Source of the DNA: a virus | DNA: 36,829 nucleotides | Strand: one strand, 5' to 3' | IMG/VR virus record: IMGVR_UViG_3300032220_000640 | Span: 1 to 36,829 of that record | Shown: piece by piece, positions 15,250 to 20,855 of the stretch | How positions within the stretch are numbered: the first letter of the stretch is position 1 | How the letters are laid out: each line of letters begins with the position of its first letter | Notes under the pieces: model-generated | Told to the model about the DNA's origin: nothing | The model's database searches: none | What the model saw: only the letters and a program-made list of their open reading frames with translations | Program-made: the position numbers and the translations under genes

Positions 15250-15602
15250 TTTGTTACGACTCGATAAATTGGAGAAAGGCGGGCATGAGCGGAAACAGAT
15301 CTCGCGTTACGAACGCCAACAATTTTAATGCGGGCGGATTTAGCCCATTCGGACAGAGTGGTTCTTGCCATTGCGCCCCAAGCGTTTTGATGGTGCGGCG
15401 CAGCGATGCCAGTCTTAATGGCGAAAATACGTAAGTCTTCGCCAATAAATTCATCCCCCGGCGATAACGACGCCATGAACATCACGGCGGCAGTGCGGTA
15501 GCTTTCGCGCCAGTCAAGCGACTGGTTGAACATCACGCGCTCGGTGCCTTCGTCGCGGGCTTCCGCGGATCTTACGCGGTCAAATAACGGTAAATCGGTC
15601 AT
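15246..15602 (-). CDS. Hypothetical protein, possible winged-helix
   Basis: A 118-residue protein from MTDLPLFDR; the start overlaps the upstream stop as ATGA. The C-terminal half (GDEFIGEDLRIFAIKTGI, HHQNAWGAMARTTLSEWAK, RSVSAHARLSPIYRVV) matches a pattern I recall in small phage replication-associated proteins: an early 'HH.NAWG' element and 'SAHAR....YRV' at the end, probably a winged helix. No enzyme motif. It precedes the DnaA-like gene, so a replication-linked role is reasonable inference. Confidence 0.6.
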   Translation of the reverse strand: MTDLPLFDRVRSAEARDEGTERVMFNQSLDWRESYRTAAVMFMASLSPGDEFIGEDLRIFAIKTGIAAPHHQNAWGAMARTTLSEWAKSARIKIVGVRNARSVSAHARLSPIYRVVTK

Positions 15603-15790
15603 GCAGCGGCTTTCTCTGTGTGACGCCACACTTCGCGGCGATTGGTTTCCGTTCGGGTTCGCATGACGATAAGCCCAGGCACGACGTGAGAGCGATTCTC
15701 GGCGAAAGCTATGGCGTCCGCTTCATTTTCAAACGAGATGAGCGGAGCGGAGCCTTTGGCCGGCCAGATTTCAAACGCGGTGCGGATCAT
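15599..15790 (-). CDS. Hypothetical small protein
   Basis: A 63-residue protein (MIRTAFEIWPAKGSAPLISF start) of probable alpha/beta fold. Joined to both neighbours by ATGA overlaps. No recognisable family. The NEADAIAFAENR segment is the common helix of small phage beta-alpha-beta proteins of unknown role. Confidence 0.55.
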   Translation of the reverse strand: MIRTAFEIWPAKGSAPLISFENEADAIAFAENRSHVVPGLIVMRTRTETNRREVWRHTEKAAA

Positions 15791-16041
15791 GCCGGCAGCG
15801 CCCCTAGTTCATCCAGGATCGTGAGCGCAGACGCGCACCTGGAGGCGTTGGATAAGGACGCGAAGTCTTTGTAGGGCTTGCCGCTAATCCAAACGCGATA
15901 GCCGTCCAGGCACGCGGTAATGTCAACGACGTGGCGTTCTATTGGCGCGTCAAAGCCGTAAGTGCCAGCGGGTGCTTGGGCTGGGACAATTAGGTTTTTG
16001 GCTAGGTCGTAGATTTCGGCTGTCACTGGTCTTTCTCCCAT
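15787..16041 (-). CDS. Hypothetical small protein
   Basis: An 84-residue soluble protein. The start at ATG 16041 lies inside the preceding gene (19-base overlap) and the end overlaps the next as ATGA. It has a beta-like middle (HVVDITACLDGYRVWISGKP) and a helical end. No family recognised. Confidence 0.55.
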   Translation of the reverse strand: MGERPVTAEIYDLAKNLIVPAQAPAGTYGFDAPIERHVVDITACLDGYRVWISGKPYKDFASLSNASRCASALTILDELGALPA

Positions 16042-16202
16042 GAGAATTTGCGTAGCAGGCTGTCGGCCTTGCTGTGCTTGGCGGCGTTGTGCAGTTGCGA
16101 CTTAAGCAACCGGTTCTCGGGGTCGGCTACGTCGTTAAAGCTGCGGAATTGCAGCGTTCCGGTTTTGATGTCCCGGCGCTTGCGGACCCAGGCGATAGTC
16201 AT
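16023..16202 (-). CDS. Hypothetical 59-residue basic protein
   Basis: Begins MTIAWVRKRRDIKTGTLQFR and ends in a polar helix (KADSLLRKFSWEKDQ). It starts by ATGA overlap with the 42-residue gene upstream; GGAG lies 9 bases before ATG (CCCAAGGAGCCGAA). Highly basic. Function unknown; its reality rests on coupling, ribosome site and in-frame continuity. Confidence 0.5.
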   Translation of the reverse strand: MTIAWVRKRRDIKTGTLQFRSFNDVADPENRLLKSQLHNAAKHSKADSLLRKFSWEKDQ

Positions 16203-16327
16203 TTCGGCTCCTTGGGAGCTGCTGAAAGCCAGGCGCGGTAGGTGAAATAGATGCGCGTCGGGGACCGGGCGTACTGCCGATAGCGGGCTTCATCCATGAT
16301 GGATCGGAGACGGTCCAGGACGCTCAC
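16199..16327 (-). CDS. Hypothetical 42-residue protein
   Basis: GTG start at 16327 preceded by a strong GGAGGG six bases upstream. The product begins MSVLDRLRSIMDEARYRQYA and ends PKEPK. Basic, with Tyr-rich middle. Overlaps the upstream stop (GTGA) and the downstream start (ATGA). No family. Confidence 0.5.
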   Translation of the reverse strand: MSVLDRLRSIMDEARYRQYARSPTRIYFTYRAWLSAAPKEPK

Positions 16328-16503
16328 GGCTTACCCTCCAGAGCGCGGGCCTGATCTTCCAGGTCTACTTCCGGCTCGGGAGGGGCCCACGAGGCCTCGT
16401 ACAGGTCGGCTAGGTGCTCGACCTCGCGGCGGGGCGTCTCATCCTCGATCCAGCGGCGCTTGGCTTCTATGAGCCGGGCGGATCGTAGGTCTTCCTGTTT
16501 CAT
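16324..16503 (-). CDS. Hypothetical 59-residue protein, paralogue of the middle of the 16722-17678 gene
   Basis: Starts MKQEDLRSARLIEAKRRWIE. Its first 36 residues are almost identical to an internal segment of the 16722-17678 gene (starting at 17009), a result of the 144-base direct repeat. The rest (PEPEVDLEDQARALEGKP) is different. Charged, helical, no family. GGAG about ten bases upstream is weak for spacing. Ends by GTGA overlap with the next gene. Confidence 0.55.
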   Translation of the reverse strand: MKQEDLRSARLIEAKRRWIEDETPRREVEHLADLYEASWAPPEPEVDLEDQARALEGKP

Positions 16504-16548
16504 AACGTGATGCTCCGCACGGTTAGCTCCAAACGTGGTTGAGGATTG
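16405..16548. repeat. 144-base direct repeat, copy 1
   Basis: Matches 16911-17054 with about eight mismatches by eye (offset 506). It covers the first 33 codons of the MKQEDL gene, its leader, and the last eight codons of the 28-residue membrane peptide. Confidence 0.9.
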
Positions 16549-16609
16549 CCCCAGCGGCTATGACCGCTAGGTAGATCGCGAGCGCGAGCGGGATGGCTTG
16601 GCGGGTCAT
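16523..16609 (-). CDS. 28-residue single-span membrane peptide (paralogue 1)
   Basis: ATG 16609 to TAA 16523. MTRQAIPLALAIYLAVIAAG then AILNHVWS: one hydrophobic span, almost no charge apart from Arg3. A second copy at 18436-18522 differs at 11 of 87 bases but only three conservative residues. Most changes are synonymous, so selection preserves the peptide, which argues it is a real gene. Overlaps the upstream gene as ATGA. Likely inserted in the inner membrane; function unknown (possible toxin-like, exclusion or lysis-timing peptide). Confidence 0.62.
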   Translation of the reverse strand: MTRQAIPLALAIYLAVIAAGAILNHVWS

Positions 16610-16725
16610 GACATCACCTGTTCGCGTATGATGTCGGGTTCGCAGTTGCAATCGCCTTTCCCGGCCAGTTTGTCGCACCAATCGTCATGAATTATTTTGA
16701 CAACGAAAACACCCGGCTTGTTCAT
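16606..16725 (-). CDS. Hypothetical 39-residue Cys-containing protein
   Basis: ATG 16725 to TGA 16606. MNKPGVFVVKIIHDDWCDKL, then GKGDCNCEPDIIREQVMS. The pattern HDDWC...G.C.C.PDI with three cysteines looks like a recurrent small phage protein and could bind a metal. ATGA overlaps at both ends join it to the fused 318-residue gene upstream and the 28-residue peptide downstream. Confidence 0.55.
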   Translation of the reverse strand: MNKPGVFVVKIIHDDWCDKLAGKGDCNCEPDIIREQVMS

Positions 16726-17678
16726 GGGTTAATCGCGTTGGCTTTGCGGGCATGGGCTTGCGCGGCGTTCCGCGTGGTGAAGATCAGGCACGTGATCCCG
16801 GACACCATGTCCCGGACGGCGTACTGGCCTTTGGCCTCTCTGATAACAGCGTAGCGGCTCATCTCATTCTCCTTCAGGGGTTGAGGTGGGGTCCAGTTGG
16901 ACTCGTATAAGTCGGCTAGGTGTTTGACTTCGCGGCGGGGCGTCTCATCCTCGATCCAGCGGCGCTTAGCTTCTATGAGCCGGGCGGCTCTCAGGTCTTC
17001 CTGTTTCATAACGTGATGCTCCGCACGGTTAGCTCCAAACGTGGTTAAGGATTGTTTCTCAAAGATAGCTAACAATTGCCGTAAGGCATGGGGTTCTGCG
17101 TAGTCCCAACTGGTAAAATCCGGCACCTTTTGGGCAACGGCAAAACAGTTTTCGCAGAACATTGGCAAAACGTATTCTGGTACGCGATTGTAACGCTCAA
17201 CCGCGTGATACAAATGCCGCTGATCCCTGACCAAATTACGCAATGTCTTGTCTATAAATTCCCAGCGTTCCTCTGGTGGCCATCTTTCAGTAGATAACCC
17301 AGTGCCCTTAAATATCAGGTTGTCACAGGTTCGGCAGCACAACCCAACGCCAAGGGCGACGCTGTAACGGGTCGCGGCTGGGTCAATCTGGATAGCTTCG
17401 ACGCCACAACAAGCAGATTGCCGGTGATGCTTCTCGGCGTACACGGCTTCAATCAACCGCTCTAGCGTCAGGTGTCGAAAGGCTGGGTCAACCTTCATGT
17501 CGTGGATCAGGCCGATAGGATGGTGCGTGTACTTCCGATTGTAGTGGTAAATTTCTTGGGCAAACTCTGAATGAGCGCCCTCACTGAAGCCCATCATTTC
17601 GCCCAGCAGCGGAGCTTCGTGTTCCCAGTACCTTTTCTCATAGATTTCTTGCAGATATGGCGGAGATCCCCACGACAT
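16722..17678 (-). CDS. Three-module fused protein, unknown function
   Basis: A 318-residue continuous frame that looks like three cistrons joined. Module A (17678-17010) is a 223-residue Cys/His-containing part (SACCGVEAI, GLCCRTCDNL, MFCENCFAVA), possibly zinc-binding. Module B starts at ATG 17009 with MKQEDLRAARLIEAKRRWIE, a near copy of the separate gene at 16324-16503. Module C starts at ATG 16862 with MSRYAVIREAKGQYAV and is preceded by AAGGAG seven bases upstream, an intact ribosome site inside the frame. The A-B junction is translated from the residual 3' end of a 28-residue membrane gene in a different frame. ATG at 17678 overlaps the upstream stop (TGATG). Internal starts may also give separate B and C products. 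Confidence 0.6.
   Translation of the reverse strand: MSWGSPPYLQEIYEKRYWEHEAPLLGEMMGFSEGAHSEFAQEIYHYNRKYTHHPIGLIHDMKVDPAFRHLTLERLIEAVYAEKHHRQSACCGVEAIQIDPAATRYSVALGVGLCCRTCDNLIFKGTGLSTERWPPEERWEFIDKTLRNLVRDQRHLYHAVERYNRVPEYVLPMFCENCFAVAQKVPDFTSWDYAEPHALRQLLAIFEKQSLTTFGANRAEHHVMKQEDLRAARLIEAKRRWIEDETPRREVKHLADLYESNWTPPQPLKENEMSRYAVIREAKGQYAVRDMVSGITCLIFTTRNAAQAHARKANAINP
16911..17054. repeat. 144-base direct repeat, copy 2
   Basis: About 94% identical by eye to 16405-16548. Its upstream edge (minus strand) lies inside the last codons of the former 28-residue gene, which mark the recombination joint. Confidence 0.9.
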
Positions 17679-17944
17679 CACACGTCCTCCGTCAATTGCA
17701 GAAGTTCGCGTTCGTGGTGTATCCGGGTAAGCTCCCGATCTTGGCGCTCGCGTTCGCGTTCTTCCTTAGCATCGATCCGGCGCTTCTCTGCGATCTCGGC
17801 TTCCATCGAAGCAATGATGGTCCTTGCCAGCACTGCAAAGGCTTGCGCCTCAGCTGGCGTGGCGACGCCTGCGCGGATGTCTTCCATCTCGCACATAAGC
17901 GCGTCGCGCAGGCCAGCGGTAGAACGTTCAAAGGTCTTAGGCAT
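17678..17944 (-). CDS. Hypothetical helical protein
   Basis: An 88-residue protein from MPKTFERSTAGLRDALMCEM, the start supported by GGAAAG just upstream and an eight-base overlap with the previous gene. 'TAGLRDAL..EMEDIRAG..TPAEAQAFA.LA..I' is a pattern I recall from small phage and plasmid proteins of unknown role. The second half is a long charged coiled coil rich in Glu and Arg. Confidence 0.6.
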   Translation of the reverse strand: MPKTFERSTAGLRDALMCEMEDIRAGVATPAEAQAFAVLARTIIASMEAEIAEKRRIDAKEERERERQDRELTRIHHERELLQLTEDV

Positions 17945-18434
17945 CTTTCCGATCCTTCCATTTTGCCGCAATCCCAGCGACTTCCTCAGACGTAAAGACA
18001 TCACAGACGCGCCGACCGTCTTTCAATTGCACCGCTATAGCCCGCTCAAACGAGGCAAGGCGTAGCTCTCCGCGTGCTTGTCCCTCGCGTTGTGAGGCGC
18101 TGGTTTCTAGCTGTTCCCTGGTAGCCTCGCGAATCGGGGTCATGCCAAACAGGGTGTAAGCATCCCAGAACGCTTGGCGTGCCTGCCTAGCGGCCACGCG
18201 ATCAGCTACGTCGGGGTCATTAATGGTCGCCATCACGCGGCCAGTTGCCATAGTCATGGCCGAGGCACGCTGCGCGGTGAAGAACGAGCGGATCACTTGT
18301 TGTGCGCCCAGGCGCATCAGGTGATCTTTCAGATTGGCATCTCTGCGACTTGCGAGCCATGCCGCTGCGATGTCTGGCTGATCCTGGTTGTGATCAAGGG
18401 CGCTCTTCGCCCATGTTCTAAGGTCCAGTCTCAT
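17937..18434 (-). CDS. Hypothetical protein
   Basis: A 165-residue, Ala/Arg-rich helical protein from MRLDLRTWAKSALDHN; GGAG six bases upstream decides this start. No hydrophobic span and no recognised motif. Lies in the leftward operon, one base after the stop of the 28-residue membrane peptide and overlapping the following gene by eight bases. Confidence 0.58.
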   Translation of the reverse strand: MRLDLRTWAKSALDHNQDQPDIAAAWLASRRDANLKDHLMRLGAQQVIRSFFTAQRASAMTMATGRVMATINDPDVADRVAARQARQAFWDAYTLFGMTPIREATREQLETSASQREGQARGELRLASFERAIAVQLKDGRRVCDVFTSEEVAGIAAKWKDRKDA

Positions 18435-18435
18435 G

Positions 18436-18522
18436 TCAGCTCCAAGCGTGGTTGAGAATTGCGCCAGCGGCGATGATTGCAAGGTAAATCGCGACGGCGA
18501 GCGGGATGGCTTGGCGGGTCAT
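18436..18522 (-). CDS. 28-residue single-span membrane peptide (paralogue 2)
   Basis: ATG 18522 to TGA 18436. MTRQAIPLAVAIYLAIIAAG then AILNHAWS. Three conservative changes from paralogue 1 (L10V, V16I, V26A by eye), with at least seven silent differences. Starts by ATGA overlap with the gene upstream. Same likely location and unknown role as paralogue 1. Confidence 0.62.
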   Translation of the reverse strand: MTRQAIPLAVAIYLAIIAAGAILNHAWS

Positions 18523-18764
18523 TCTGCATACCTTTCGGGGTCTTCGATGTGTTCGGCCAGCTCATCCCAATTGATGGCTTGCGTGTTCATCATGTCGCGC
18601 AGGAAGCCGGCCATTGCGCCTGTTGCTTCCAAGGCTTCTTTGATCTCGTCCGTCACCATCAGTTCGAGGGTTTCGGCTGTCGTAGGTTCGTGAATGTCAT
18701 CTGCGAACCAGACGTTGACTAGCCACGTCTCGCGATTGGACCATCCGTTGTATTTGTGGGTCAT
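18519..18764 (-). CDS. Hypothetical protein (NGWSNRETWLVNVWF motif)
   Basis: An 81-residue protein from MTHKYNGWSNRETWLVNVWF. The shared leader AACAGGAACCAAGCCAATG fixes this start over one 34 codons earlier. The 'NGWSNRETW.V.LW' opening is a familiar hallmark of a widespread family of small phage and plasmid proteins of unknown function. Acidic, helical C-terminus. Coupled to the 28-residue peptide downstream by ATGA. Confidence 0.68.
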   Translation of the reverse strand: MTHKYNGWSNRETWLVNVWFADDIHEPTTAETLELMVTDEIKEALEATGAMAGFLRDMMNTQAINWDELAEHIEDPERYAE

Positions 18765-18780
18765 TGGCTTGGTTCCTGTT
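18762..18780 (-). promoter_or_regulatory. Start-associated leader, copy at 18764
   Basis: AACAGGAACCAAGCCAATG on the minus strand: ribosome site plus start shared with four further genes upstream. See findings. Confidence 0.75.
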
Positions 18781-18783
18781 AGG

Positions 18784-18987
18784 TTAACCGAGGCGGGCGA
18801 TAGCGTAGTCGCAGCACATGTCTGCGAACGCTGCATCAACGCTGGATTTAGCTTGGCGGTCATCAAGGTCTAGGCTTTCGACCATCTCAAACACAAGCGC
18901 GTTCAATACGACCAGCTGGTCGGCGCTGAATCCGTCGGTGTTATCCATGCGAGCTGCGAACTGGCGATCAAAGTTTTGGCGGGTCAT
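18784..18987 (-). CDS. Hypothetical small acidic protein
   Basis: A 67-residue helical protein (MTRQNFDRQFAARMDNTDGF start). Preceded by TTGGAGGCATAACCAATG, a ribosome site sharing the CCAATGACC end of the neighbouring leaders. Its first four residues MTRQ match the 28-residue membrane peptides, the rest does not. No family recognised. Confidence 0.55.
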   Translation of the reverse strand: MTRQNFDRQFAARMDNTDGFSADQLVVLNALVFEMVESLDLDDRQAKSSVDAAFADMCCDYAIARLG

Positions 18988-18990
18988 TGG

Positions 18991-19236
18991 TTATGCCTCC
19001 AAGATGCTAGTGACAAACGCATAGCCTTTGACGGTAGAGCCGCCGGCTTTGATGCTAGGCCAGTCCAGCTTTGCGCGTAGGGCTTCAGCGGCGGCGTAGT
19101 GGTTCGCGTCACTGTTGAGCGCGTAGTTCCAGTTGTGCGTGAGCTTGTGACCGCCGGGTGTCGTGGCGATGATACGCAAGCCGCGATGGTTAGTCGGGCC
19201 GACGTAGTGAGTCTCGATTGATTGATTGATGTTCAT
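18991..19236 (-). CDS. Hypothetical small protein
   Basis: An 81-residue alpha/beta protein (MNINQSIETHYVGPTNHRGL start, then RIIATTPGGHKLTHNW, NHYAAAEALRAKLDW, GYAFVTSI). The 'HY.GPT...G.RI.A...GG' plus 'HYAAA.AL..KL.W' combination recalls small proteins of rhizobial and other proteobacterial phages. Preceded by the shared leader. Function unknown. Confidence 0.6.
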   Translation of the reverse strand: MNINQSIETHYVGPTNHRGLRIIATTPGGHKLTHNWNYALNSDANHYAAAEALRAKLDWPSIKAGGSTVKGYAFVTSILEA

Positions 19237-19251
19237 GGCTGGGTTCCTGTT
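19234..19251 (-). promoter_or_regulatory. Start-associated leader, copy at 19236
   Basis: AACAGGAACCCAGCCATG on the minus strand; one base shorter than the consensus. Confidence 0.7.
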
Positions 19252-19261
19252 TGTGTTTGCG

Positions 19262-19291
19262 ATTATGGCGCTGTGATTGCGATGGATGCAA
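19262..19291 (-). promoter_or_regulatory. Possible internal leftward promoter
   Basis: In the 63-base gap between two small genes: TTGCAT (19291-19286), 18 bases, CATAAT (19267-19262). The -10 is good and the -35 weak. It could boost the distal part of the operon. Confidence 0.28.
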
Positions 19292-19299
19292 GGGGAATG

Positions 19300-19539
19300 T
19301 TAGGCGCTGAATGTGACGCGGAGGGTCTGGGCGACGGCGGCGACGGCGTTAACGAATGCCGTCTGGATGTCGTCGTCGTTGGGCGGGTTGTCGCCCCGGT
19401 AGCGGCCCCCGTCCCGGTCATATCTGATGCGGGCCGAGATGTGGTCGTTGAGGGCGTTCATGAAGTCGTATGCGGCATCAGTGGCGCGGCGCACAGCGGG
19501 GTCGATGGTCTGGTCGATGTGGTCGGGGTGCGTGGTCAT
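19300..19539 (-). CDS. Hypothetical small protein
   Basis: A 79-residue polar protein (MTTHPDHIDQTIDPAVRRAT start), with a helical first part, a central GGRYRGDNPPNDDD loop and a helical C-terminus. Preceded by the shared leader AACAGGAGCCTAAGCCAATG. No family recognised. Confidence 0.55.
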   Translation of the reverse strand: MTTHPDHIDQTIDPAVRRATDAAYDFMNALNDHISARIRYDRDGGRYRGDNPPNDDDIQTAFVNAVAAVAQTLRVTFSA

Positions 19540-19556
19540 TGGCTTAGGCTCCTGTT
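19537..19556 (-). promoter_or_regulatory. Start-associated leader, copy at 19539
   Basis: AACAGGAGCCTAAGCCAATG on the minus strand; overlaps the stop of the upstream gene by two bases. Confidence 0.75.
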
Positions 19557-19818
19557 ATGGGAAGGTTGGCGTTAAGGATTGCAGACGCAAGAACTCGACG
19601 TTGTGCATCCGAAACTCTTTCACGAAGCCTTGAAAGGCTGACATGGCTGACTGTGGCGTCTCGTTCCACAACGGATAAAACCGAACCTTGCCATTGTGTC
19701 GATAGTAGACGTGATAACGAGCGCGTTTGTTGGCGGCGCGTTCCATGCGGTGGACGCGAAGAGTTTTGTCAATCAAGGCGCGTACCATGCTGCGAATGTG
19801 TGTGGCTTTGTCGGTCAT
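19555..19818 (-). CDS. Hypothetical basic protein
   Basis: An 87-residue, strongly basic protein from MTDKATHIRSMVRALIDKTL; the shared leader sets this start over a position 14 codons earlier. A helical N-terminus is followed by a beta-like RARYHVYYRHNGKVRFYPLW. Charge suggests nucleic-acid contact, but no family is recognised. Confidence 0.55.
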   Translation of the reverse strand: MTDKATHIRSMVRALIDKTLRVHRMERAANKRARYHVYYRHNGKVRFYPLWNETPQSAMSAFQGFVKEFRMHNVEFLRLQSLTPTFP

Positions 19819-19834
19819 GCGCTTGGCTCCTGCT
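19816..19834 (-). promoter_or_regulatory. Start-associated leader, copy at 19818
   Basis: AGCAGGAGCCAAGCGCATG on the minus strand. Confidence 0.72.
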
Positions 19835-19908
19835 AGGTTACACGCCTTCGGGTCCGCCACTGTTTCCAGCCGGACCCTTGGGCGCGTGGGGACGCTATGT
19901 ATTAAGCG

Positions 19909-20076
19909 TTAGAAGTTCCAAGGGGTCGCGCCGGCAGCTTTGGCGAGCCGGCGAGCTTGCGCCTTGCCTGTGACAGGCTGATCCGCTTCCCAGACACGGA
20001 AGCCATTTGATGTGACAGCGAATGTCAGCGTGGCGCTGCGCGTCTTCGTTCCGTTGGTGTAATGGGCTTCGATCAT
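19909..20076 (-). CDS. Hypothetical 55-residue basic protein
   Basis: ATG 20076 to TAA 19909: MIEAHYTNGTKTRSATLTFA, then SNGFRVWEADQPVTGK and a basic helical end (QARRLAKAAGATPWNF). A beta-hairpin-plus-helix form like the 18991 protein (both start with a '.EAHY.'/'ETHY.' strand), so the two may be distant relatives. Preceded by the best match to the shared leader. Confidence 0.55.
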   Translation of the reverse strand: MIEAHYTNGTKTRSATLTFAVTSNGFRVWEADQPVTGKAQARRLAKAAGATPWNF

Positions 20077-20234
20077 TGGCTTGGCTCCTGTTTGCGATGA
20101 ACCATTGATAGCACCGCAAGCATGATTGTGTGATCACGAATTGTTACAGATTGTAACAGACCGTAATTGGTTTCATTTGTAACCAACTCAAGCAAATTTG
20201 GGTGCGGTATTTGGGTACCGTTTCGCGTGAACAT
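20073..20234 (-). CDS. Hypothetical 53-residue protein, first gene of the leftward operon
   Basis: ATG 20234 to TGA 20073, with a strong GGAGGG five bases upstream and a perfect TATAAT about 20 bases before that. The product begins MFTRNGTQIPHPNLLELVTN and ends VHRKQEPSQ. It ends by ATGA overlap with the next gene. No family recognised. The coding region contains three palindromes (20142-20158, 20167-20186, 20205-20220), so it may be as much a regulatory zone as a gene. Confidence 0.5.
   Translation of the reverse strand: MFTRNGTQIPHPNLLELVTNETNYGLLQSVTIRDHTIMLAVLSMVHRKQEPSQ
20074..20092 (-). promoter_or_regulatory. Start-associated leader, copy at 20076
   Basis: AACAGGAGCCAAGCCAATG on the minus strand; lies inside the end of the 53-residue gene (codes for KQEPSQ). 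Confidence 0.75.
20142..20158. promoter_or_regulatory. 17-base perfect palindrome, possible operator
   Basis: TGTTACA-GAT-TGTAACA. Perfect seven-base arms. A further imperfect site, TTGGTT-N8-AACCAA, follows at 20167-20186, and GTGATCAC is at 20130-20137. These look like binding sites for dimeric regulators but lie within a predicted small gene. Confidence 0.5.
20205..20220. promoter_or_regulatory. Operator-like palindrome CGGTA-N6-TACCG (site 1)
   Basis: CGGTATTTGGGTACCG, followed by TTTC. Same arms, same six-base spacer and same flank as the site at 20251-20266, 46 bases away. Confidence 0.6.
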
Positions 20235-20249
20235 TTGGCCCTCCAAAAC

Positions 20250-20267
20250 ACGGTATTATAGTACCGT
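20250..20267 (-). promoter_or_regulatory. Leftward promoter -10 inside operator palindrome (site 2)
   Basis: ACGGTA-TTATAG-TACCGT on the plus strand; the minus strand reads a perfect TATAAT at 20260-20255 centred in the palindrome. No convincing -35 is seen 16-18 bases upstream, suggesting activator dependence or a different sigma contact. A protein bound here would block transcription of the leftward operon. Confidence 0.55.
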
Positions 20268-20281
20268 TTCATCACAATCAT

Positions 20282-20394
20282 GTCCCATGACCCTTTCTCC
20301 TCACAAGCATAAGGCCTCATGGGACGCTATGGGTCGCTATGGGTCGCTATGGGACACTTTTCTCCACCTTTGGGACAAACGTCCCAACGTCCCA
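20282..20394. repeat. Six TGGGAC/GTCCCA hexamers
   Basis: GTCCCA at 20282, 20381 and 20389; TGGGAC at 20320, 20350 and 20371. Both orientations are found within 113 bases. Possibly primase or initiator sites. Confidence 0.7.
20321..20350 (+). repeat. Three tandem 10-base repeats GGG(A/T)CGCTAT
   Basis: GGGACGCTAT, GGGTCGCTAT, GGGTCGCTAT in tandem, followed by a partial copy GGGACAC. Confidence 0.8.
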
Positions 20395-20444
20395 AACCCC
20401 TGTAAGGGGTTGGGATGGGATGGCCTATGGGATGGGATGGGATG

Positions 20445-20478
20445 GGGTCTAAAACAGGGTCTAAAACAGGGTCTAAAC
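20445..20478 (+). repeat. Iterons: three tandem copies of GGGTCTAAAACA
   Basis: Exact 12-base copies begin at 20445 and 20457, with a shortened third copy (GGGTCTAAAC) at 20469. Spacing of 12 bases is about one helical turn, as in initiator-binding iterons. Confidence 0.75.
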
Positions 20479-20803
20479 GATGCCCTAGAATGACCTATGC
20501 CGGCCTATCCTGGTGCATCCCAGGCGATCACACACGACCCCGCCGGCACCCATCGTCACGCACCTATGTATAGAGACGCCTAGCCCTAGCCCTAGCTGGC
20601 TCTATGCCCACTCCCAGCCCTATGCCGCTGCGCCACGCGTCCAAGCTCTATGGGCCGCGCTCTAGGCCACGCTAGGCCACGCTAGCCGCTCGCATGGATG
20701 GGATCCCGATCATGCCCATAGGGGCCGACCGACCGACCCCGCCCCCGGTCCGACCCCGGTGGGGGGGGTGGCTGTATATACATAGGCCCCCCTCATAAAT
20801 TTT

Positions 20804-20832
20804 TTGCCCAAAATGACTTGATGCCTTATATG
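20804..20832 (+). promoter_or_regulatory. Rightward sigma70-like promoter before packaging genes
   Basis: TTGCCC (20804-20809), 17 bases, TATATG (20827-20832). Each box has about four of six consensus bases, with ideal spacing, in an abruptly AT-rich patch after very GC-rich DNA. It would start transcription about 17 bases before the small terminase ATG. Confidence 0.5.
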
Positions 20833-20855
20833 CAAAGCAACGGAGAACTGGGCTG

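Larger units (their letters stand above)
20235..20855. other. Non-coding control and possible origin region
   Basis: About 620 bases without a convincing gene. In order it holds: the operator/promoter at 20250-20267; six TGGGAC/GTCCCA hexamers (20282-20394); a GC-rich inverted repeat around CCCAAACCCCT-GTA-AGGGG (20391-20414); GGGAT-rich DNA; three GGGTCTAAAACA iterons; a very GC-rich stretch with short direct repeats (CCCTAG; AGGCCACGCT twice; CGAC tetramers; G8 near 20761); and the rightward promoter candidate. This mixture of iterons, palindromes and divergent control is typical of phage origins and early/late switch regions. Confidence 0.55.

Noticed and set aside
19895-20137. 80-residue minus-strand frame
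   Set aside because: A different frame (19909-20076) has the shared leader and ATGA coupling and is preferred.
20167-20493. Plus-strand 108-residue open frame over the control region
   Set aside because: It reads through the operators and the TGGGAC/GGGAT repeats, producing repetitive Trp-Asp-Gly and Lys-Gln-Gly runs. It has no ribosome site and conflicts with the well-supported minus-strand starts.
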